Below, one piece after another: positions 32,328-42,455 of a stretch of DNA of 64,000 nt (position 1 is the first letter of the stretch; each line of letters begins with the position of its first letter). Under the pieces are notes generated by a model. That model ran no database searches. It worked only from the letters and a program-made list of their open reading frames with translations, and was not told the DNA's origin. The translations under genes and the position numbers were made by a program. Origin of the DNA: Acidimicrobiales bacterium (GTDB taxonomy: Bacteria; Actinomycetota; Acidimicrobiia; Acidimicrobiales; JADJXE01); NCBI GenBank assembly GCA_016716005.1, contig JADJXE010000001.1:3237001-3301000 (forward strand). Reading direction: 5' to 3'.

Positions 32328-33614
32328 ATGGCCGACCTGCTCGCCCTGTCCGCGGAGATGATCGACCGCCGGGAGCTGACCGGCCCGACCAACCGGGTCA
32401 CCAACGAGCTCTCCGAGATCGACGAGAGCCTGGCCGTCGTCGAGTCGTTCTCCCACGTCGTCGCCTTCCGGACGGGCGACGGGCTCGTGCTGTTCGACAC
32501 CAGCTCGGGCATGACGGGGGGCGGCGTCGTCGAGAGCCTCCGCCGCTGGTCGGCCGACCCGGTCCACACGGTCGTGTACACGCACGGCCACGTCGACCAC
32601 GTCGGTGGCAGCGCGGCGCTGGTGGCCGACGGCCGCACCCGCGGCCACGCCGACCCGCGGGTGATCGGCCACGAGAACGTGGGGCCCCGCCTGGCCCGCT
32701 ACCAGCGCACCAACGGCTGGAACCTGGCCATCAACGCCCGCCAGTTCGGCGGCGCCCGCGGCGCGGCGGCCCTCGACATCGGCGCCGCCCCCCGCTTCGT
32801 GCCGCCCGGGACCCTGGCGCCGACCGACACCTTCTCGCACCGCAGCTCGTTCCAGGTGGGCGACCTGCACGTGCAGCTCCGCCACGCCATGGGGGAGACC
32901 GACGACCACGCCTGGGCCTGGATCCCCGACCGCCGTGCCGTGTGCGTCGGCGACCTGCTCACCTGGGTGTTCCCGAACGCCGGCAACCCCCAGAAGGTCC
33001 AGCGGTACCCGGGGGAGTGGGCGGCGGCGCTCCGCGAGATCGTCGCGCTCGAGCCCGAGCTGCTCCTCCCGGCCCACGGGTTGCCCATCGGCGGGGCCGG
33101 CCGGATCGCCTCGGTGCTGTCCTCGGTGGCCGGTGCCCTCGAGGGCATCGTCGAGCAGGTGGTCGGGATGATGAACGCCGGCGCGGTGCTCGACGAGATC
33201 GTCGCGGCGGTGCGCGTGTCCGACGACGTGCTGGCCCTGCCGTGGATGCAGCCGATCTACGACGAGCCCGAGTTCGTGGTGCGCAACGTGTGGCGGCAGC
33301 TCGGCGGGTGGTGGGACGGCAACCCGGCCCGCCTCAAGCCCCCCGCCGACGCGGCCCTGGCCGCGGAGGTGGCCGCGCTGGCCGGCGGCGCAGCGGCGCT
33401 CGTCTCACGGGCCCGCGACAGGGCCGCGGCCGGCGATCTGCGGCTCGCCGCCCAGCTGGTGGAGTGGGCCGTGCAGGCCGCGCCGGAGGATCGCGCCGCC
33501 CACGCGGCCAGGGCCGAGATCTACGGCGAGCGGCGGCGGATCGAGATGTCGCTGATGGCCAAGGGCGTGTTCGGCGGCGCCGCGAGGGAGTCCTCGGAGC
33601 GCGCCGGGGCGTGA
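32328..33614 (+). CDS. Alkyl/aryl-sulfatase-like MBL-fold hydrolase
   Basis: A 428-residue metallo-beta-lactamase-fold protein. THGHVDHVGG (about residues 84-93) is the di-zinc motif; ETDDHAWAWIPDRRAVCVGDLLTWVFPNAGNPQK resembles class III alkylsulfatases of the SdsA1/BDS1 type (...VGEiftpfpnl...). The helical dimerisation region follows (about 260-400), but the C-terminal SCP2-like domain of SdsA1 is missing, so it is a shorter form. No export signal is visible. The stop overlaps the start of a cation antiporter gene (GTGA). Sulfatase activity is plausible but unproven. Confidence 0.8.
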   Translation: MADLLALSAEMIDRRELTGPTNRVTNELSEIDESLAVVESFSHVVAFRTGDGLVLFDTSSGMTGGGVVESLRRWSADPVHTVVYTHGHVDHVGGSAALVADGRTRGHADPRVIGHENVGPRLARYQRTNGWNLAINARQFGGARGAAALDIGAAPRFVPPGTLAPTDTFSHRSSFQVGDLHVQLRHAMGETDDHAWAWIPDRRAVCVGDLLTWVFPNAGNPQKVQRYPGEWAAALREIVALEPELLLPAHGLPIGGAGRIASVLSSVAGALEGIVEQVVGMMNAGAVLDEIVAAVRVSDDVLALPWMQPIYDEPEFVVRNVWRQLGGWWDGNPARLKPPADAALAAEVAALAGGAAALVSRARDRAAAGDLRLAAQLVEWAVQAAPEDRAAHAARAEIYGERRRIEMSLMAKGVFGGAARESSERAGA

Positions 33615-34561
33615 TCGCCCTCGTGGCCGGCGGGCTCGCCGGCGCAGCGCTGCTGGCCGTCGCCTCGGAGCACCTGGTGCGGGGGGCGGCCCGCCTCTCG
33701 GCTGCGCTGCGCGTGGCCCCGGCGGTGGTGGCCGCGGTCGTGATCGGCTTCGGAACGTCCACCCCCGAGCTGGCCCTGGGCGGCATCGCCGCCGGCCAGG
33801 GGCGCCTCGACCTCGCCGTCGGCAACATCGTGGGCTCGAACCTGGCCAACGTCAGCCTGGTCCTCGGCCTGGCTGCGGTCGTGGCCGTCATCCACGTCGA
33901 CACCGATCTCCTCCGGGGCCAGGCGCTGGTGTCGACGGCGGCCGTCGTGCTGTTCGGGGCACTGCTCGTGCTGGGCGGGGGCCTGGGCCGCGCGGAGGGT
34001 GTCGGGCTGCTCGCGGTGCTGGCGGCGGCCCTGGTGTGGATGGTGCGCCGAGCCCGGTCCGAGCCGCCCGACGAGCTCGGTCGCGAGGTCCAGGAGTTCG
34101 TCGACGGCGCGCCGCTGCGGGGTGGCCGGGAGGCGCTCCGGGTGGCGGCCGGGCTGGCCGGCACCCTGGTCGGGGCCCAGCTGGTGGTGTGGGCGGCGAC
34201 GGGGATCGCCAGCGACCTCGGGCTGGCCGAGGGCTTCGTGGGGGTGACCGTCGTGGCCGTCGGCACCTCGCTGCCGGAGCTGGTCACCGCGGTCCAGGCC
34301 GGCCGGCGCGGCGAGCACGACCTGATCGTCGGCAACGTGCTGGGCTCGAACCTGTTCAACAGCCTGGGCGTGGCCGGGCTGGCGGCGGTGATCGGGCCGG
34401 GCGAGGTGGTCGACCGCACGCTGATCCAGGTGGGCGTGCCCGTGATGGTGGTGGCGGCGCTGCTGGGCTGGGCCCTCATGGCCCGTGGGCGGCGGGTCAC
34501 CCGCGGGGAGGGTGTCATCCTCCTCGTGGGGTACGCCGCCTGCCTGCCCCTGCTCGGCTGA
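33611..34561 (+). CDS. Calcium/sodium antiporter (CaCA family, YrbG-like)
   Basis: A 316-residue inner-membrane exchanger with ten predicted helices in two inverted halves. The alpha-1 repeat is VIGFGTSTPELALG followed by GNIVGSNLANVSLVLG; the alpha-2 repeat is AVGTSLPELVTAV followed by GNVLGSNLFNSLGVAG. The paired Glu residues (STPE, SLPE) bind the exchanged cation. The cytoplasmic loop between halves (about 145-180) is short. It would exchange Ca2+ for Na+ or H+. Co-translated with the MBL hydrolase through GTGA. Confidence 0.93.
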   Translation: MIALVAGGLAGAALLAVASEHLVRGAARLSAALRVAPAVVAAVVIGFGTSTPELALGGIAAGQGRLDLAVGNIVGSNLANVSLVLGLAAVVAVIHVDTDLLRGQALVSTAAVVLFGALLVLGGGLGRAEGVGLLAVLAAALVWMVRRARSEPPDELGREVQEFVDGAPLRGGREALRVAAGLAGTLVGAQLVVWAATGIASDLGLAEGFVGVTVVAVGTSLPELVTAVQAGRRGEHDLIVGNVLGSNLFNSLGVAGLAAVIGPGEVVDRTLIQVGVPVMVVAALLGWALMARGRRVTRGEGVILLVGYAACLPLLG

Positions 34562-34636
34562 TCACGTGCCGGGGTCGCGGGGCGGCCGTCCGTCGCGGTC
34601 GGTCCCGATCGGGCGGGGCCGTGGGGGTTGCGCCGG

Positions 34637-34642
34637 TACACT
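34637..34642 (+). promoter_or_regulatory. TACACT -10-like element for tig-clp operon
   Basis: It ends nine bases before the GTG of tig at 34652. No clear -35 element and no Shine-Dalgarno site were found. Confidence 0.4.
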
Positions 34643-34651
34643 GCCGATCCT

Positions 34652-36040
34652 GTGAAGACGAGCGTCGAGCCCCTCGAGGGGAACAGGGTCAAGGTCTCCG
34701 TCGAGGTCGAAGAGGTCGAGTTCGACCAGGCCATCGACGTGGCGTTCCGCAAGATCTCCCGCCAGGTGCGCATCCCCGGCTTCCGCCCCGGCAAGGCCCC
34801 GCGGCGGATCCTCGAGGCCCGGCTGGGCGCGGGCGTCGCCCGCGAGGAGGCGCTGCGCGACGCGCTGCCCGACTACTACGCCCGAGCGGTGCGCGAGCAC
34901 GACATCGACGTGATCGCCGCCCCCGAGATCGACATCACCGCGGGCCACGACCAGGGCCCGGTGGCGTTCGACGCCGTCGTCGAGGTGCGGCCCCGGGTGT
35001 CGGTGGCCGGCTACCGCGGCCTCCGGGTGGAGATCCCCCGCCCCACGCCGACCAGCGACGAGATCGACGCCCAGGTCGAGCGGCTGCGCCAGCAGTTCGG
35101 CGAGCTCTCCGCCGTCGACCGGCCCGCCGTCGACGGCGACTTCGTCACCATCGACATCACCGGCTCCCAGGACGGCGAGCAGCTCGACGGTCTCACCGCC
35201 GAGGACTACTCCTACGAGGTCGGCAGCGCCAGCATCCTGCCCGAGGTCGACGAGCACCTCCGTGGCGCCGAGATCGGCGACATCCTCGAGTTCGACGGCG
35301 CCCACCCCGATCCCGACGAGCCGCCCCTCCACTTCCGTGTCCTCGTGAAGCAGGTGCAGGAGAAGCTGCTGCCAGAGGTCACCGACGAGTGGGCCAACGA
35401 GGCGTCCGAGTTCGACACCGTCGACCAGCTCCGGGCAGACATCGGCCGCCGCCTGCAGGTGGTCAAGGCCGTTCGAGCCCAGATGGCGCTGCAGGAGAAC
35501 ACGGCCGCCGCCCTCGCCGACCTGGTCGACGACGAGCTGCCCGACGCGCTGGTGAACGACGAGATGCGGGTGCGCTTCGAGGATCTGCTCCTGCGGCTGC
35601 AGTCCCAGGGCGCCACGTTCGAGGGGTACCTGGCGGCCACCGGCCGAACCCAGGAAGAGGTGGCCGAGGAGCTCCGCGATACGGCCGAGCGGGCGGTGCG
35701 GGTCGACCTGGCCCTGCGGGCCGTGGTCGAAGCCGAGGTCATCGAGGTCGCCGACGAGGACCTCGACGTCGAGATCGAGCGGCTGGCCCAGCGCGTCGGG
35801 GAGAAGCCGGCGGCGCTCCGGCGCCAGCTCGAGCGCGGCGAGCGGCTCTCGGCGGTACGCTCCGATCTCGAGAAGCGCAAGGCCCTCGAGTGGCTCGTCG
35901 AGCAGGTCGAGCTCGTCGACGAAGAGGGCCAACCCATCGACCGCAGCGATCTGACGCCCCCGAGCGACGCCTCCGAGGCCGAGCCCGGCGAACCCACCAA
36001 CGCCGACGACGAGCCAGCACAGCAGGAGGCCGGCGAGTGA
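34652..36040 (+). CDS. tig: Trigger factor (ribosome-associated chaperone/PPIase)
   Basis: A 462-residue protein. The N-terminal ribosome-binding domain contains IPGFRPGKAPRRILEARLG (about 42-60), the signature GFRxGKxP loop that docks beside the exit tunnel. The FKBP-like PPIase domain follows at about 150-240 (DGDFVTIDITGSQDGEQLDG, FRVLVKQVQEKLLPEV), and the helical C-terminal cradle runs from 250 to 415. The tail is acidic (DASEAEPGEP). GTG start; the last codons overlap the clpP start by GTGA. Order tig-clpP-clpX is the classic arrangement. Confidence 0.96.
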   Translation: MKTSVEPLEGNRVKVSVEVEEVEFDQAIDVAFRKISRQVRIPGFRPGKAPRRILEARLGAGVAREEALRDALPDYYARAVREHDIDVIAAPEIDITAGHDQGPVAFDAVVEVRPRVSVAGYRGLRVEIPRPTPTSDEIDAQVERLRQQFGELSAVDRPAVDGDFVTIDITGSQDGEQLDGLTAEDYSYEVGSASILPEVDEHLRGAEIGDILEFDGAHPDPDEPPLHFRVLVKQVQEKLLPEVTDEWANEASEFDTVDQLRADIGRRLQVVKAVRAQMALQENTAAALADLVDDELPDALVNDEMRVRFEDLLLRLQSQGATFEGYLAATGRTQEEVAEELRDTAERAVRVDLALRAVVEAEVIEVADEDLDVEIERLAQRVGEKPAALRRQLERGERLSAVRSDLEKRKALEWLVEQVELVDEEGQPIDRSDLTPPSDASEAEPGEPTNADDEPAQQEAGE

Positions 36041-36678
36041 TCGAGCCGATCCGGAACTACCTGGTCCCCACGGTCATCGAACAGACCAACCGCGGGGAGC
36101 GGGCGTTCGACCTCTACAGCCGGCTCCTCAAGGACCACATCATCTTCCTGGGCACCCCGATCGACGACACGATCGCCAACCTGGTGTGCGCCCAGCTGCT
36201 GCACCTCGAGTCGGAGAACCCCGACAAGGACATCAACATCTACATCAACTCGCCGGGCGGCGACATCACGGCCCTGTTCGCCATCTACGACACCATGCAG
36301 TACATCAAGCCCGACATCACCACGATCTGCTTCGGGCAGGCCGCGTCCGCGGCCGCGGTGCTGTTGGCGGCCGGGACGAAGGGCAAGCGTCTGGCCCTCC
36401 CCCACGCCCGCGTGCTGATCCACCAGCCCTACGGCGGCGCTGCCGGGCAGGCCACCGACATCGAGCTGGCGGCCAGGGAGATCCTGCGGATGCGCGAGCT
36501 GCTCGAGATGATCCTCTCCGGGCACACCGGCCAGACGGTCGAGCGCATCCATCGCGACACCGAGCGCGACTTCGTGATGTCCGCCGAGGAGGCCCGCGAC
36601 TACGGCATCATCGACGAGGTGATCGAGTCGCGACAGTCGGCCGGCGGCGACCGGCCCATCGCGGCCGTGGGCGACTGA
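36037..36678 (+). CDS. clpP: ATP-dependent Clp protease proteolytic subunit
   Basis: A 213-residue serine peptidase forming tetradecameric barrels. The catalytic triad is Ser104 (GQAASAAAV), His129 (LIHQP) and Asp178 (ERDFVMSAEEA). INSPGGDITALFAIYD forms the handle and oxyanion region. The GTG start overlaps the tig stop, and AGGAGG lies nine bases upstream. A second clpP gene, common in actinobacteria, is not adjacent here, so this locus carries a single copy. It works with the ClpX encoded next. Confidence 0.96.
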   Translation: MIEPIRNYLVPTVIEQTNRGERAFDLYSRLLKDHIIFLGTPIDDTIANLVCAQLLHLESENPDKDINIYINSPGGDITALFAIYDTMQYIKPDITTICFGQAASAAAVLLAAGTKGKRLALPHARVLIHQPYGGAAGQATDIELAAREILRMRELLEMILSGHTGQTVERIHRDTERDFVMSAEEARDYGIIDEVIESRQSAGGDRPIAAVGD

Positions 36679-36700
36679 GCGGGAACGGGGGAGAGCGGTC

Positions 36701-37975
<1,275 letters not shown>

Positions 37976-38003
37976 CGCCGTCCCCGCCGCGCCCCCGGCC
38001 CCG

Positions 38004-39311
38004 ATGGATCTCGCCGGCGCGCTGGCGTACCTCGACGACCACGTCAACCTCGAGGCCGCCACCGGCCGTGTCGCCCCGCCCTCGCTCGACCGGATGCGCC
38101 GCCTGGTCGATCTGCTGGGCGACCCCCAGCTCGCGGTGCCGGTCATCCACCTCACCGGCACGAACGGCAAGGGCTCCACCGGCCGGATCCTGTCCCGGCT
38201 CCTCGAGGCGCACGGGCTCTCCGTCGGCCTCTACAGCAGCCCGCACCTCGAGCGGGTCAACGAGCGGATCGCCCGCAACGGCGAGCCCATCGCCGACGAC
38301 GACCTGGTCGCAGCGATCGGTGCCGTGGCCCTGGTGGAGCCCCTGGCCGGTGTGCGTCCCACGTACTTCGAGATCCTGACGGCCGCCGGCTTCTGGTGGT
38401 TCGCCGAGGCGCCCGTCGACGTGGCGGTGCTGGAGGTGGGGCTGCTGGGGCGGTGGGACGCCACCAACGTGGCCGACGGCCGGGTGGCGGTCGTGACCAA
38501 CGTGGAGCTCGACCACACCGAGTACGCCGGGCCGACCCGCGCCGACATCGCCAGGGAGAAGGCGGGCATCGTGAAGCCCGGCGCCACCCTCGTGCAGGGC
38601 GAGACCGACCCCGAGCTGGCCGCCCTCCTCCGGTCCGAGGCCCGCGCCGCGGGGGCCTCGGCGGTGTGGGAGCGGGGCCCCGACTTCGACTGCGTCGACA
38701 GCCGGGTGGCGGTCGGCGGCCGGATGCTCGATCTGCGCACCCCGGCCGCGAGCTACACCGAGCAGTTCCTGCCGCTGCACGGTGCCCACCAGGGCGACAA
38801 CGCCGCCGCGGCCCTGGCCGCGGCCGAGGCGTTCTTCGGGCGGGCCCTCGACCCCGACCTGATCGCCGGTGGCTTCGCCGAGGTCACGGTGCCCGGCCGG
38901 TTCGAGGTGGTGCACCGGCACCCCCTGGTCGTGCTCGACGGCGCCCACAACCCAGCTGGCGCCGAGGTGGCGGCCGGCGTCCTCGAGGAGGACTTCGGCG
39001 CCGACGACAACCGGGTGCTCGTGGTCGGGATGCTCGCCGGCCGGGATCCGGAGGCCATGCTGAGCGCGCTCGACGCTGCCTCGGCCCGCATGGTGGTGGC
39101 GTGCACGCCGCGCTCGCCGCGGGCCCTGCCCGCCGCCGCGGTCGGGGCCGCGGCACGCGCCCTCGGTGCCGAGCGGGTGATCGTGCACGACGACGTGGGC
39201 CGGGCGGTGGCCGCTGCGCTCGACGAGGCCGCCGAGGACGACGTCGTCCTCGTCACCGGCTCGCTCTACGTGGTGGGCGAGGCCCGCCGGCTGTTCCCGG
39301 GCCGGCGCTGA
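38004..39311 (+). CDS. folC: Folylpolyglutamate synthase / dihydrofolate synthase
   Basis: A 435-residue Mur-ligase-fold enzyme that adds glutamate to folates and possibly dihydropteroate. The P-loop is HLTGTNGKGSTGRIL (about 50-64), SPHLERVNERI follows, then the central VAVVTNVELDHTEYAG and the C-terminal VVLDGAHNPAGAEVAA. All key motifs are intact. The ATG at 38004 is chosen over the open frame from 37920, which overlaps clpX. It lies 28 bases after clpX and is likely in the same operon. Confidence 0.93.
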   Translation: MDLAGALAYLDDHVNLEAATGRVAPPSLDRMRRLVDLLGDPQLAVPVIHLTGTNGKGSTGRILSRLLEAHGLSVGLYSSPHLERVNERIARNGEPIADDDLVAAIGAVALVEPLAGVRPTYFEILTAAGFWWFAEAPVDVAVLEVGLLGRWDATNVADGRVAVVTNVELDHTEYAGPTRADIAREKAGIVKPGATLVQGETDPELAALLRSEARAAGASAVWERGPDFDCVDSRVAVGGRMLDLRTPAASYTEQFLPLHGAHQGDNAAAALAAAEAFFGRALDPDLIAGGFAEVTVPGRFEVVHRHPLVVLDGAHNPAGAEVAAGVLEEDFGADDNRVLVVGMLAGRDPEAMLSALDAASARMVVACTPRSPRALPAAAVGAAARALGAERVIVHDDVGRAVAAALDEAAEDDVVLVTGSLYVVGEARRLFPGRR

Positions 39312-39347
39312 GCCGAGCTCGTTTCGCCCCCGGCCGGAGGGGTCGCC

Positions 39348-39353
39348 TACCCT
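39348..39353 (+). promoter_or_regulatory. TACCCT -10-like element for ndk
   Basis: It ends eight bases before the ndk ATG at 39362. No Shine-Dalgarno sequence precedes the start, which fits leaderless initiation. Confidence 0.4.
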
Positions 39354-39361
39354 CGCCGCCC

Positions 39362-39769
39362 ATGGATCGCACCCTCGTCATCTGCAAGCCCGACGCCGTC
39401 CAGCGCGGCCTGGTGGGCGAGATCGTGGGGCGCCTGGAGCGCAAGGGTCTGCGCCTGGCCGCCCTGGAGCTCCGCACGATCGACCGCGACACCGCTGCCC
39501 GCCACTACGACGAGCACAAGGAGAAGCCGTTCTTCGGCGAGCTCGTCGAGTTCATCACCGGCGGCCCCTCGGTGCTGGCGGTGGTGGAGGGTCCCGAGGA
39601 CACCTGGAAGGTGGTCCGCACCATGATCGGCGCCACCAACCCCCGGGACGCAGCGCCCGGCACGATCCGCGGCGACCTCGGCATCCTGTTCACCGAGAAC
39701 CTGATCCACGGGTCCGACGGCCCCGGATCCGCCGAGCGCGAGATCGGGATCTTCTTCCCTGCGCGGTAG
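39362..39769 (+). CDS. ndk: Nucleoside diphosphate kinase
   Basis: A 135-residue ferredoxin-fold kinase that balances NTP and dNTP pools by ping-pong phosphate transfer through the His in ENLIHGSDGP (near residue 117). It starts DRTLVICKPDAVQRGLVGEI, with the usual KPD motif. TNPRDAAPGTIRGDLG and the C-terminal EIGIFF are standard. Length is typical. It has its own putative leaderless promoter. Confidence 0.97.
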   Translation: MDRTLVICKPDAVQRGLVGEIVGRLERKGLRLAALELRTIDRDTAARHYDEHKEKPFFGELVEFITGGPSVLAVVEGPEDTWKVVRTMIGATNPRDAAPGTIRGDLGILFTENLIHGSDGPGSAEREIGIFFPAR

Positions 39770-39803
39770 CACGTCTGCCGTCGCCACGGACGTCGCGCGC
39801 CGC

Positions 39804-39832
39804 TTGTGGCCCCTCGGGGCGTCCCGTAGGCT
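39804..39832 (+). promoter_or_regulatory. Promoter of the mre operon
   Basis: TTGTGG (39804-39809) and TAGGCT (39827-39832) are separated by 17 bases, the best sigma-70-type pair seen in the window. Transcription would begin about six or seven bases later, at or near the ATG at 39839. Confidence 0.6.
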
Positions 39833-39838
39833 GACCTG

Positions 39839-39872
39839 ATGCGCGCCCGTCAAGGTGCAGCGGAGGCTCCTC

Positions 39873-39880
<8 letters not shown>
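39839..39880 (+). CDS. 13-codon leaderless upstream ORF overlapping mreB
   Basis: An ATG placed six bases after the TAGGCT element opens a short frame, MRARQGAAEAPHA, whose TGA (39878-39880) overlaps the mreB start region. If the transcript starts at this ATG, the leader would be translated leaderlessly. Ribosomes ending it would then be next to the Shine-Dalgarno site and the ATG of mreB. Its composition gives no hint of a peptide function; coupling is the likely role, if it is real. Confidence 0.4.
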
Positions 39881-40910
<1,030 letters not shown>

Positions 40911-40928
40911 CGGGCGAGGGCCCCGCCC

Positions 40929-41861
40929 GTGGCCGTGTCGCGCCGTGCCGGGCGGTCCCGGCTCACGATCGTCCTGCTGGTGCTCATCTCGATCACCGCG
41001 CTCACGCTCGACTACCGCGGGTCGGGGGTGGTGGAGGGGGCCCGCGACCTGACGCTCGACGTCCTGGCGCCCCTCAAGTCGGCGGCTCACTGGGTGGTCA
41101 CGCCGTTCGCCAACGTGTGGAACGGGGTGGCCAACTACGGCGATCTGACGACGGAGAACGACCGCCTGCGCCAGCAGCTCGACGACGCCCGGGGAGAGGT
41201 GGCCCGGGCGGCCGACGCCGAGGCCGACCGACGCGAGCTGCTGGCGCTGCAGGACCTCCCCTACGTGGGCGACATCCCGGCCGTGTCCGCCCGCGTCACC
41301 AGCGCCCCGCCCACGAACTTCGACCTGACGGTCGTGATCGACCGGGGCAGCGCCGACGGGATCCGCGAGGGCATGCCCGTCGTGACCGGCGCCGGCCTCG
41401 TCGGTCGGGTGGTTCGGGTGTCGAGGAGCCAATCGGTGGTGCGCCTGATCACCGACTCGACCTCGGCCGTGGGCGTGGTGCTCACCCGCACCCGCGACAC
41501 CGGCGTCGCCCACGGCAACGGGCGCGGCGAGCCCCTCACGGTGGACCTCATCGACCCGGACACGAGCGTGCTGGAGGGCGAGTTCGTGAAGACGAGCGGG
41601 CTGCAGGAGTCCACGTTCCCGCCGGGGATCCCCGTGGGCCGGGTGCGTACCGCCTCGGCCGGGCCCGATGCCATCCAACAGGACGTCGAGGTGGACCCGA
41701 TGGTCGACTTCGACCGCCTCGCCTACGTGAAGGTGCTGCTCTGGGAGGCGCCGGCGCTCCTGGCCCCCACGGGCACCGAGGCGCCGGCCGGGGGGGAGAC
41801 CCCGGCCACGACCGCCCCGGTTGCCACCGAGCCGATCGCCCCGACCACGGCCCAACCGTGA
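40929..41861 (+). CDS. mreC: Rod shape-determining protein MreC
   Basis: A 310-residue bitopic membrane protein. One helix near residues 12-28 (RLTIVLLVLISITALTL) is followed by a coiled coil (about 70-105: NDRLRQQLDDARGEVARAAD) and the extracytoplasmic double beta-barrel core (VSARVTSAPPTNFDLTVVIDRGSADGIREGMPVV, GLVGRVVRVSRSQSVVRLITD). MreC activates the PBP2-RodA synthase. The C-terminal tail from about 280 is Pro/Ala/Thr-rich. GTG start; the stop overlaps mreD by GTGA. Confidence 0.94.
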   Translation: MAVSRRAGRSRLTIVLLVLISITALTLDYRGSGVVEGARDLTLDVLAPLKSAAHWVVTPFANVWNGVANYGDLTTENDRLRQQLDDARGEVARAADAEADRRELLALQDLPYVGDIPAVSARVTSAPPTNFDLTVVIDRGSADGIREGMPVVTGAGLVGRVVRVSRSQSVVRLITDSTSAVGVVLTRTRDTGVAHGNGRGEPLTVDLIDPDTSVLEGEFVKTSGLQESTFPPGIPVGRVRTASAGPDAIQQDVEVDPMVDFDRLAYVKVLLWEAPALLAPTGTEAPAGGETPATTAPVATEPIAPTTAQP

Positions 41862-42373
41862 CGGCGCTCGCCACCCCGTGGGTGCGGGTGCCCCTGGTGC
41901 TGGTGGCGGCCGTCGTGCTCCAGACCACGCTCGTGGCCGAGCTGCGCCTCTTCGGTGTGAACGGCGACCTCCTCCTGCTGCTGGCCGTCGCCGCGGGGCT
42001 CGTCGGCCCGCCCCAGCGGGCCGCCGTCGTCGGGTTCGCCTCGGGCCTCGGCCTCGACCTGGTGGTGGAGACGCCGTTCGGGCTGTCGGCCCTCGCCGGG
42101 TGCCTCACCGCCTACGTCGTCGCGAGCATCCAGACGGTCGTGCTTCGGGCCACCTGGTGGATCCCCATGCTCACCGCGGCGGCCGCCACGGCCCTCGGGA
42201 TCGGCATCTACGCCCTGGGTGGCTACGTGCTCGGCGAGCGCCAGCTCCTCAGCGGCGAGCTGGCGCGGATCATCCTGGTCCAAGCGGCCGTGAACGCCGT
42301 GCTGATCCGCCCGGCGGTCTGGGTGCAGCGCTGGGCGATGGCGGGGGCGGACCTGGCCGCGGCCCGGCGATGA
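41858..42373 (+). CDS. mreD: Rod shape-determining protein MreD
   Basis: A 171-residue membrane protein with about five hydrophobic helices, beginning WVRVPLVLVAAVVLQTTLVAELRLFGVNGDLLLLLAVAAGL. The pattern with Pro-Asp/Asn-x-Leu after the first helix and a loop DLVVETPFGLSALAG is typical of MreD (usually DlfsgtplGlhal). It completes the MreBCD complex that positions the elongasome. Identification rests on topology, length and position. Overlaps mreC by GTGA. Confidence 0.9.
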   Translation: MTALATPWVRVPLVLVAAVVLQTTLVAELRLFGVNGDLLLLLAVAAGLVGPPQRAAVVGFASGLGLDLVVETPFGLSALAGCLTAYVVASIQTVVLRATWWIPMLTAAAATALGIGIYALGGYVLGERQLLSGELARIILVQAAVNAVLIRPAVWVQRWAMAGADLAAARR

Positions 42374-42455
42374 GGCCGCGACGCCCCTCGGGGCCGTGGA
42401 GCCGCGAGGATGGAGGGGTGAGCGGACCGAGGGGCATCGTGGCGGCGACGCGCCC

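Noticed and set aside
29165..32638. A 1157-codon minus-strand open frame covering the GH63 gene
   Set aside because: It is antisense to a gene with clear family motifs. In such GC-rich DNA long antisense frames arise from codon bias. Only its last 35 or so codons (29165-29265) belong to a real gene, the DUF1294 remnant.
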